Shown here one piece after another: positions 1 through 5,381 of a stretch of DNA of 5,381 nt. Source of the stretch: Actinomycetes bacterium (GTDB lineage: Bacteria; Actinomycetota; Actinomycetes; S36-B12; GCA-2699445); the NCBI GenBank assembly GCA_022600255.1, contig JAHZKU010000247.1, forward strand, positions 1 to 5,381, given 5' to 3'. Below the pieces are notes generated by a model. It was not told the origin of the DNA, did not search any database, and saw nothing but the letters and a program-made list of their open reading frames with translations. Position numbers and translations under genes: made by a program. Within the stretch, counting starts at the first letter, position 1. Each line of letters begins with the position of its first letter.

Positions 1-493
1 CCATTTCGCTGGCCAGTTCCACCGCATCCAGCGCTGCCTCCACCCGACGAGCGGCGATCCGCACCCGGCTCGGATGCAGGTCCACCAGCGCCGAAAGAAC
101 CGCCGCGGCCGTCGCACCAGCGCCCAAGATTGCGACATCTCCCGGATACTGCTGAACGTCGATTTCGCGCAATGTGGTCTGAATCCCAGCGACATCGGTG
201 TTGAATCCCAATCGTTCCCCTTCGGAGAAGATCACGGTATTCACGGCCCGAATCCGCTCGGCAACCGGATCGACAGCATCCAGTAGGGGCAGAACCGTCC
301 TTTTGAGTGGCATGGTTAACGACAAGCCCAGCCAGGCGTCGTCGCAGTCCGCCACAAAACCGGCCAACCCCGCCTCCGTCACGTCGATCGCGTTGTATTC
401 ATAGGGCAGTCCCAGCGCCTGGTAGGCAGCGCTGTGCAGCACTGGACTGAGGGAGTGTCGAATGGGGTGGCCAAGGACCGCCGCCCGCTTCAC
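1..493 (-). CDS. aroE: Shikimate dehydrogenase (NADP+) AroE, 3' end cut by the window edge
   Basis: AroE reduces 3-dehydroshikimate to shikimate with NADPH in the cytoplasmic shikimate pathway for aromatic amino acids. I translated this frame by hand. It gives 164 residues, about 60% of the usual 270-285, and stays open to the edge. Visible family motifs, numbered from the chosen start, are the shikimate-binding HSLSPVLHSAAY (13-24), GLSLTMPLK (56-64) with the presumed catalytic Lys64, AVNT (83-86), GFNTDVAG (96-103) with the catalytic-pair Asp100, and the nucleotide-binding LGAGATAAAV (123-132). A basic AARR (147-150) suits the NADP 2'-phosphate site. The start is uncertain. GTG at 493 gives the usual MKRAAVLGHPI beginning but has only a weak GAG about 12 bases upstream. 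TTG at 520 has an AGG 9 bases upstream and would overlap mltG, and GTG at 526 is also in frame. The gene follows mltG by 14 bases and is probably co-transcribed. The product is confident; the exact start is not. Confidence 0.95.
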   Translation of the reverse strand, partial: MKRAAVLGHPIRHSLSPVLHSAAYQALGLPYEYNAIDVTEAGLAGFVADCDDAWLGLSLTMPLKRTVLPLLDAVDPVAERIRAVNTVIFSEGERLGFNTDVAGIQTTLREIDVQQYPGDVAILGAGATAAAVLSALVDLHPSRVRIAARRVEAALDAVELASEM

Positions 494-507
494 GCCATGA
501 GTCGGCT

Positions 508-1653
508 CTAGCCTGTCCAACTGCACTTACCTGCCAGATTCCGTTCGTGTTCTCCCAAGGTCGCGGCGAGGCAGGTCTGACCCTCCGGCCCATGCGCCCA
601 GTAGGCGTAGTCGGTATCGGCCGGATTCAACGCCGCTTCAATGGCGACCCGTCCTGGGGAGTTGATCGGCGTCGGTGGGAGCCCGGCCACCTTGTAGGTG
701 TTGTAGGGGCTGTTCGAATCCAACTCGGTATTCGTGAAGTTCGACTCGGCCTGTCGGAAAATGTAGTTCAAGGTGGCATCCACCTGCAGTAGCCCGAAGG
801 TGCCGCCATCGGTTTCTGGGTTCAATCGATTGATGATTGCACTAGCGATCTCGGCGTAATCGTCGCCGACCCCCTCGGCCTGCACCAGCGAAGCGATAAT
901 GAGGGTCTCGTAGGGCGAATACTTGGTTTTTTTGGCTTCGGCGACGAAGTTGGTTTCCGCAGCCACCTCATCGAATCGGGCGACCATGGCGTTAAGAATC
1001 GTCTCTGCGGTGGAGTCCTTCTCGAACTGGTACGTGGCCGGGAACAAGAAACCTTCTGCCCGAGACTCACCTGTCCCCTTCGCCCACTTGGGCAGGGGCA
1101 ACTGTTGCGGGGATGCAATCACACGCTCAAAGTTGCGTTTGGGGATACCGGTGGCTTCGCTGAGTTGTGCCACGACCTGGTCGCTGCGCAGACCCTCTTG
1201 AATGAGCACCACGTTTTCGTTGCGGGCCGCGGGATCCAGCAATCGCTCGACAGCGCCTGCGGCGGACATCTGCTCCAACATCAAGTAACTGCCGGGCGTA
1301 ATGCCGGTAGCGTCCTCGTTGGCGGTGGCGGCCTTGGCAAAAGCGTCAACACTGGCTACCACATCAGCCTCAAACAACGTGTTGCCGATGGCCGACAGCG
1401 ACTCGCCAGTCTGAACCTCAACAACCACTTCGCCGCTGCCTGGACCCGGATAGTCGGCTCCGGGGGCGGCCGCCTGAATCCGGTCGAAAACCAAGTAGCC
1501 TCCATAACCAACTGCAGCCAACGCCGCGAGCGCCACCACAAGGACGATCCCGACGGCGAGACCGCTACGTTTCTTCTTCCTCGGTGGCTTCGGGGAATCA
1601 CCGCCACCGTCTCCTGCAGGGGAACCCTGCATGGACAATCCGACGTTGCTCAT
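508..1653 (-). CDS. mltG: Endolytic murein transglycosylase MltG (YceG family)
   Basis: MltG is a membrane-anchored lytic transglycosylase that cuts nascent peptidoglycan glycan strands and so limits their length. The 381-residue product has a Gly/Pro-rich cytoplasmic N-terminus (1-24), a basic stop RKKKR (25-29), one membrane segment at about 31-55, a LysM-like subdomain (about 76-125, containing VQTGESLSAIG) and the YceG catalytic domain. The catalytic glutamate is most likely Glu260 in ASLVQAEG (254-261). Further family motifs are EGFLFPATYQF (200-210), SPYNTYKVAGLPPTPINSPG (315-334) and the C-terminal GEHERN (367-372). The only two cysteines, Cys361 and Cys376, both lie outside the cell near the C-terminus. 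The ATG overlaps the ruvX stop by four bases (ATGA) and has GGGAG 7 bases upstream, so this start is well supported. An AAAAAAA tract (933-927) codes for Lys241-Lys242 and the first base of Thr243. Length and domain order are normal for actinobacteria. Confidence 0.97.
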   Translation of the reverse strand: MSNVGLSMQGSPAGDGGGDSPKPPRKKKRSGLAVGIVLVVALAALAAVGYGGYLVFDRIQAAAPGADYPGPGSGEVVVEVQTGESLSAIGNTLFEADVVASVDAFAKAATANEDATGITPGSYLMLEQMSAAGAVERLLDPAARNENVVLIQEGLRSDQVVAQLSEATGIPKRNFERVIASPQQLPLPKWAKGTGESRAEGFLFPATYQFEKDSTAETILNAMVARFDEVAAETNFVAEAKKTKYSPYETLIIASLVQAEGVGDDYAEIASAIINRLNPETDGGTFGLLQVDATLNYIFRQAESNFTNTELDSNSPYNTYKVAGLPPTPINSPGRVAIEAALNPADTDYAYWAHGPEGQTCLAATLGEHERNLAGKCSWTG

Positions 1654-2117
1654 TTCTCATCTCCCGATCGTTCCAGGGGCGTCCCCGCCAGCCCACCGGA
1701 ATGGCGTTGCGCATCAAGTGCGCCTTGCAAGATGGTGACAGCCGCAGCCTGATCAATCACGGACCGCGACTTCCGCGTGTTGCGACCGGCTTGCTGCATC
1801 CCCCGTTGCGAGTCCACGGTGGACAGTCGCTCGTCGACCAGTCGCACCGGCAATTCTGGATGCTCCCGCTGAATCCGGATCGCGAAAGAGCGAGCGGCTG
1901 TCGCCGCCGCACCCACCTCACCTTTCAGCGAAATGGGATCGCCCACATAGATCCGAGTGGCCGCGTATTCCGCGATGATCTCAGAAATGCGGCGATAGGG
2001 AGCGTCCTTGGCCTGCACTGTCTCAACCGGCACGGCCAATAGCCCGTCGGGATCGCTACGTGCGATCCCGATTCGGACAGACCCGTGGTCTATCCCGAGC
2101 GCCACCCCTGGTCTCAT
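1650..2117 (-). CDS. ruvX: RuvX/YqgF-type RNase H-fold nuclease
   Basis: This is a 155-residue YqgF/RuvX family protein. The family has been described as the nuclease that finishes the 16S rRNA 5' end in E. coli, and as a Holliday junction resolvase for the M. tuberculosis member; sequence alone cannot choose between these. The family pattern is complete: LGIDHGSVRIGIARSDPDG (7-25) with acidic Asp10, IYVGDPISLKGEVG (56-69), VRLVDERLST (91-100), and SVIDQAAAVTILQGAL (119-134) with Asp122. Asp10, an acid in the DER motif and Asp122 are the expected metal-binding residues. VGDP stands where VGLP is the usual form. Residues 137-155 form a short polar tail beyond the fold. The ATG overlaps the alaS stop by four bases, and the TGA overlaps the mltG ATG by four, so the gene is coupled on both sides. 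Length is typical (140-170). Confidence 0.96.
   Translation of the reverse strand: MRPGVALGIDHGSVRIGIARSDPDGLLAVPVETVQAKDAPYRRISEIIAEYAATRIYVGDPISLKGEVGAAATAARSFAIRIQREHPELPVRLVDERLSTVDSQRGMQQAGRNTRKSRSVIDQAAAVTILQGALDAQRHSGGLAGTPLERSGDEK
1661..1665 (-). promoter_or_regulatory. Ribosome binding site of mltG
   Basis: GGGAG lies 7 bases before the mltG ATG, inside the last codons of ruvX. It is well spaced and supports the ATGA-overlap start. It also means mltG can start independently as well as by coupling to ruvX termination. Confidence 0.75.
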
Positions 2118-4789
2118 TGGATATTCAGACTCCCGATGTAAGCCTTGGCGGCCTCGAAGGACTCCGAGATTCCTTCCGGTTTGGAACCTCCGCCTTGGGC
2201 CATCTCGTCCTTGCCGCCGCCCCGACCCCCGAGCGCTGGCGCCATGGCACGCAAGAGTTCACCGGATTTGAGTCCAGCTTCGATCGCCTTGGCGTTGACC
2301 GTGGTCACGATGGCGACCTTGCCGTCGTTCACCGCAACGCCTGCGATCGCGACCGGAATGTCCTGGCGTGCTAGGCCCTTTGCCTTTTGCGCTAGTTGTC
2401 GCAGGTCTCCCCCAGAGACGCCCTTGGGCGCCCGGAACGTCCACAACCGCGCCCCACCGATGTCCTCACCAGCGCCCATCATGTCGTCGACGCGAGAGAG
2501 CATCTGGGCAGAACGCACCCGTTCCAGTTCCTTCTCGGCGTCCTTCAAGCGACCCAACATCACCTCGATGCGGTCCGGCAGCTCCTCCGGCCTGACCTTA
2601 ACCATCTGAGACAGCTGATTGACGAGGTGATGTTCGCGCGCCAGAAATTGATAGGCGTCGGTGCCCACTAACGCCTCGACCCGGCGTACGCCGGCCCCGA
2701 TGCTGGCCTCAGAGAGGAAGGAGACAACCCCGAGTTGGCCACTACGCGCCGCATGCGTGCCGCCGCACAGTTCCTTAGCCCAATCCCCCACGGATACGAC
2801 CCGAACCACGTCGCCATACTTCTCGCCAAACAGCGCCATCGCACCGATCGCGATCGCGTCGTCTTGAGTCATCAGGTCCGCCGACACCGTGAGGTCCTCC
2901 TGCAGGACTTCATTTACTAGAGCTTCAGCGTCGTTCAGGACACTCTTGGGCACAGGAGTGGGCGATGGGAAGTCGAAACGCAACCGACCTGGTGCGTTCT
3001 CCGAGCCCATCTGCGTTGCGGTCTCGCCCAAGAGTTCCCGGAAGGCCCGATGAATCATGTGTGTGGCGGTGTGGGCTCGGCTGATGGCTTTGCGACGACC
3101 GATGTCGACCAGACCCTGGGCTGGTGCTCCAGCAACCACCTCGCCGTCGAGCACGCGGCCGCTGTGAACGTACAGGCCTGGCACTGGGGACTGCACGTCG
3201 TCCACTTCAAAGATGGCTCCGGTATCAGTGGCGATTCGCCCATGATCCCCCAGTTGGCCGCCCGCCTCGGCGTAGAAGGGTGTGCGATCGAGCACCACCT
3301 GAATCTCATCGCCTGGTTTGGCTGCCGCGACCTCGTCACTGCCCGATACCAATCCCACGATGCGTCCGTCTGTCACGACTTCGTCATAGCCGGTGAACTC
3401 GGTGACCCCAGCGCGATCCAGCATCTCGCGGTACGCGGTCGTGGCCGTCAAACCCGCTTTGCGCGACCGCGAATCTGCCTTTGCTCGCTCGCGCTGATCC
3501 TTCATGAGCCGACGGAACCCGGACTCGTCGACCTGAAGGCCCTGTTCTGCGGCCATCTCAAGTGTCAACTCGATCGGGAACCCGTGTGTGTCGTGCAACA
3601 AGAACGCCTTGTCACCACTAATCGCAGACTGTTGGGCTTCCTTGGCGCGTGACACGGCCACGTCGAAGATTTGGGTGCCAGCTTTCAACGTCTGCAGGAA
3701 TGCGGCTTCCTCATTGGCCGCCACAGAGATCAATCGCTTCTGTTCCCTGACCAACTCCGGATACTGCGGGGACATCGCGGCAACCGTGGCTTCCACCAGC
3801 CGACCCATGCTGGGCTCCGTGCTCCCTAGCAGGCGCATGTCCCGCACGGCTCGGCGCAGAATTCGCCGCAACACGTACCCGCGGCCCTCGTTACCCGGGA
3901 TCACTCCATCATTAATCAGGAATGTGCAGGTGCGGGCGTGGTCTGTCACAACCCGAAGGCGAATGTCAGCTTGGTCATCCTCACCATAGGCTTGCCCGCT
4001 GATCTCGCTGGCGCGATCCAATACGATTCGACTGGTGTCGATCTCGTAGATGTTCTCCACGCCCTGCAGGATGGAGGCCATTCGTTCGAGGCCCATCCCA
4101 GTGTCGATATTCTTCGCCGGGAGTTCATTCAGAATCTGATAGCCCTCTTTGGCTGGGCCTGGGCCTCTCTCGTTCTGCATGAACACGAGATTCCAGACCT
4201 CTAAGAAGCGATCTTCATCCGCAATCGGGCCGCCATCCTTGCCGTATTCGGGCCCACGATCGTAGTAGATCTCCGAGCAGGGACCGCACGGTCCAGGCAC
4301 CCCCATGGACCAGTAGTTGTCGGCCTGGCCCCGTCGTTGAATGCGCTGCGCCGGAAGACCGACCACCTCTTCCCAGATCCGCGCTGCTTCATCGTCGTCG
4401 TGATAAACAGTGGCCCAGAGCCGTTCAGGGTCAAACCCGTAGCCCCCTTCGGCGATGGGGTTGGTGAGCAATTCCCACGCATACGGGATCGCCTGCTCCT
4501 TGAAGTAATCCCCAAATGAGAAATTTCCCGCCATCTGAAAGAAGGAGGCGTGCCGAGTGGTCTTGCCGACCTCATCAATGTCGAGTGTTCGCACGCACTT
4601 CTGCACAGACGTTGCTGTCGGGTGCGGCGGCGGCGCTTCACCGAGGAAGTACGGTTTGAATGGCACCATGCCCGCATTGACGAACAGCAAGGTGGGGTCG
4701 TCCAGGATGAGTGATGCAGATGGGATCACCGCGTGGCCACGATCAGCGAAGAACTGCAGGAACCTCGATCGAATCTCAGCAGAGTCCAT
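2114..4789 (-). CDS. alaS: Alanyl-tRNA synthetase
   Basis: AlaRS activates alanine with ATP, charges tRNA-Ala and clears mischarged Ser or Gly. The 891-residue length matches full-size bacterial enzymes. The class II catalytic core (about 1-245) shows LLFVNAGMVPFKPYFLG (34-50), SVQKCVRTLDIDEVGKTTRH (61-80), AGNFSFGDYF (87-96), EVWNLVFMQ (197-205) and NIDTGMGLERM (227-237). A helical tRNA-recognition region follows (about 250-460), including RGYVLRRILRRAVRDMRLLG (303-322). The editing domain (about 470-710) carries the four expected zinc ligands: His573 and His577 in AHTATH, and Cys675 and His679 in CGGTH. A coiled region (about 730-765) links to the C-terminal DHHA1/C-Ala part, ending with GGRGGGKDEMAQGGG (854-868). 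The ATG shares one base with the upstream stop (TGATG). I see no clear Shine-Dalgarno there, so coupling to the upstream gene is likely. No key residue is missing and no frameshift is visible. Confidence 0.99.
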   Translation of the reverse strand: MDSAEIRSRFLQFFADRGHAVIPSASLILDDPTLLFVNAGMVPFKPYFLGEAPPPHPTATSVQKCVRTLDIDEVGKTTRHASFFQMAGNFSFGDYFKEQAIPYAWELLTNPIAEGGYGFDPERLWATVYHDDDEAARIWEEVVGLPAQRIQRRGQADNYWSMGVPGPCGPCSEIYYDRGPEYGKDGGPIADEDRFLEVWNLVFMQNERGPGPAKEGYQILNELPAKNIDTGMGLERMASILQGVENIYEIDTSRIVLDRASEISGQAYGEDDQADIRLRVVTDHARTCTFLINDGVIPGNEGRGYVLRRILRRAVRDMRLLGSTEPSMGRLVEATVAAMSPQYPELVREQKRLISVAANEEAAFLQTLKAGTQIFDVAVSRAKEAQQSAISGDKAFLLHDTHGFPIELTLEMAAEQGLQVDESGFRRLMKDQRERAKADSRSRKAGLTATTAYREMLDRAGVTEFTGYDEVVTDGRIVGLVSGSDEVAAAKPGDEIQVVLDRTPFYAEAGGQLGDHGRIATDTGAIFEVDDVQSPVPGLYVHSGRVLDGEVVAGAPAQGLVDIGRRKAISRAHTATHMIHRAFRELLGETATQMGSENAPGRLRFDFPSPTPVPKSVLNDAEALVNEVLQEDLTVSADLMTQDDAIAIGAMALFGEKYGDVVRVVSVGDWAKELCGGTHAARSGQLGVVSFLSEASIGAGVRRVEALVGTDAYQFLAREHHLVNQLSQMVKVRPEELPDRIEVMLGRLKDAEKELERVRSAQMLSRVDDMMGAGEDIGGARLWTFRAPKGVSGGDLRQLAQKAKGLARQDIPVAIAGVAVNDGKVAIVTTVNAKAIEAGLKSGELLRAMAPALGGRGGGKDEMAQGGGSKPEGISESFEAAKAYIGSLNIQ
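2130..2134 (-). promoter_or_regulatory. Possible ribosome binding site of ruvX
   Basis: GGGAG lies 12 bases before the ruvX ATG, within the last codons of alaS. The spacing is longer than ideal, so initiation probably relies partly on coupling with alaS termination at the ATGA overlap. Confidence 0.45.
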
Positions 4790-5175
4790 CAGGCTGAATA
4801 CCGCTGTCGTTGCGGAGCGACCCGCGCCCGACCGACCTGCACCAATCGGGCCGACGCGCGACGTCCGAGAGAGGGTTCGGGACGCTGCGGATCAGTGATC
4901 GCAACCTCAGCGGGTTGGGGCGCCGACTGGGCCAGCCTGGCGTTGGCCGCAACCAACTCCGCGATCCGGGCCTCACTGATCTGGGCATCCTTGGCCGCTT
5001 GCGCTTCTGCGAGTGCGTTACGAGAGTGATTGAGCATGGATGAAGCCGTGGCCGCCAATACGGACGCATTGCCAGCAAAACCGCGTTCCTTCGCTTCCTC
5101 CCAGGCTTGGGTTCCGCGTCTATAGACGTAGATGCCGCCAGCGGCGCCTAGTCCTGCCCAAAGCAGTCGGCTCAT
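4789..5175 (-). CDS. Small membrane-anchored protein of unknown function, DUF6167-like
   Basis: This 128-residue protein has an N-terminal hydrophobic segment (about 2-18, MSRLLWAGLGAAGGIYVYRR with a basic end). A helical stretch rich in Ala, Glu and Gln follows (about 50-84, including AEAQAAKDAQISEARIAEL) and could form a coiled coil. The C-terminal tail (about 85-128) is low in order and rich in Pro, Ala and Arg, with a net positive charge. There is no cysteine and no enzymatic motif. Its size, N-terminal anchor and place directly before alaS match the actinobacterial DUF6167 family as I remember it. The molecular role is unknown, and I assign none. I chose ATG at 5175 because a perfect AGGAGG lies 5 bases upstream; a TTG at 5193 would put that site inside the gene. 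The stop shares one base with the alaS start (TGATG), so this gene probably sets alaS translation. Family assignment is by context and general look only. Confidence 0.85.
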   Translation of the reverse strand: MSRLLWAGLGAAGGIYVYRRGTQAWEEAKERGFAGNASVLAATASSMLNHSRNALAEAQAAKDAQISEARIAELVAANARLAQSAPQPAEVAITDPQRPEPSLGRRASARLVQVGRARVAPQRQRYSA

Positions 5176-5180
5176 GAACT

Positions 5181-5186
5181 CCTCCT
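5181..5186 (-). promoter_or_regulatory. Strong ribosome binding site of the DUF6167-like gene
   Basis: AGGAGG, a full match to the anti-Shine-Dalgarno core and part of a GAGGAGGAG run, lies 5 bases before ATG 5175. It fixes that start. It is the strongest ribosome binding site in the window, which fits the first gene of a translationally coupled set. Confidence 0.85.
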
Positions 5187-5381
5187 CGCACAAGTACTTT
5201 GAGATTACCGCAGCAAGGGTGGATCACCGTCATGTGAGGTCGGTGGTTTGGATCCGAGCAACCTCCGCCGATGGCGCCAGGTTTGGGCTATGGCATTTTC
5301 CATCGCGCCGAACGCCACATGCCGGCAACCGGTGGCCCGCCCGGGCCGAAACTGAACCGGGAGCGCACTTCGTACCCCAGA
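5187..5381. other. Unassigned stretch upstream of the alaS cluster
   Basis: I recognise no gene here. On the minus strand all three frames are open at the right edge and stop at 5205 (58 codons), 5230 (49 codons) and 5288 (30 codons). None of the peptides resembles the DUF948, RarA or RpsD ends that often precede alaS in actinobacteria. On the plus strand, two short frames (from GTG 5234 and ATG 5271) run off the edge without a ribosome binding site. A perfect GC palindrome with 6-base arms and a 2-base centre sits at 5334-5347, but no T-run follows on either strand. No convincing -35/-10 pair or T-box motif is visible. The stretch may be the tail of an upstream gene plus a leader. Confidence 0.4.

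Noticed and set aside
399..593. 64-codon minus-strand frame spanning the mltG/aroE junction
   Set aside because: It is out of frame with both MltG and the clear AroE motifs in the same stretch, and the peptide is low-complexity Trp/Pro-rich text.
1105..1752. 215-codon open frame on the plus strand across mltG and ruvX
   Set aside because: It is antisense to two clear genes, begins at TTG, and its product has no familiar motif or sensible composition. It is a shadow frame.
3050..3652. 200-codon open frame on the plus strand inside alaS
   Set aside because: It lies fully antisense to the well-conserved AlaRS helical and editing domains. It has no recognisable domain and no good ribosome binding site. 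Long antisense frames are expected in G+C-rich genes.
5200..5260. Promoter or T-box leader before the DUF6167-like gene
   Set aside because: Hexamers such as ATGACG and TAATCT on the minus strand are about 20 bases apart and match poorly. No T-box GGTGG-ACCGCG-like motif is present.
5334..5347. Perfect GC palindrome (6-base arms, 2-base centre) as a terminator
   Set aside because: No T-run follows on either strand, the loop is too short, and such palindromes arise by chance in G+C-rich DNA.
1..5381. A mobile element, CRISPR array, RNA gene, toxin-antitoxin or defence module
   Set aside because: Almost the whole window is filled by five housekeeping-type genes in a conserved order. I saw no direct or inverted repeat series, transposase or integrase motif, or tRNA-like fold.

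Overview
The window looks like a piece of the chromosome of an Actinomycetota bacterium. Base composition is moderately high in G+C, roughly 60% judged by eye. The gene order on the minus strand is a small DUF6167-like membrane protein, then alaS, ruvX, mltG and aroE. To my knowledge this order is conserved in Actinomycetota such as Streptomyces and Mycobacterium relatives. Sequence details agree with this, for example the AlaRS C-terminal glycine-rich block with KDEMAQGGG and the AroE form of the catalytic loop (GLSLTMPLK). I cannot name a genus.

Layout, read in the direction of transcription (right to left). Positions 5381-5176 hold no gene I can identify and end in a strong AGGAGG ribosome binding site. 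A 128-residue membrane-anchored protein of unknown function follows (5175-4789). Next come alanyl-tRNA synthetase (4789-2114), the RuvX/YqgF RNase H-fold nuclease (2117-1650), the endolytic murein transglycosylase MltG (1653-508), and the first 164 codons of shikimate dehydrogenase (493-1), which is cut by the left edge of the window.

The genes are packed very tightly. The first pair shares one base (TGATG), alaS/ruvX and ruvX/mltG overlap by four bases (ATGA), and only about 14 bases separate mltG from aroE. This points to one transcript with translational coupling. The products act in different processes: tRNA charging, RNA or DNA junction processing, control of peptidoglycan strand length, and aromatic amino acid synthesis. 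The grouping is therefore a conserved housekeeping operon and not a single pathway.

I found no mobile element, CRISPR array, RNA gene, toxin-antitoxin pair or defence-type module. I see no sign of a new system here. The least explained items are the conserved small membrane protein, a cysteine pair in MltG, and the unassigned 200 bases at the right edge.
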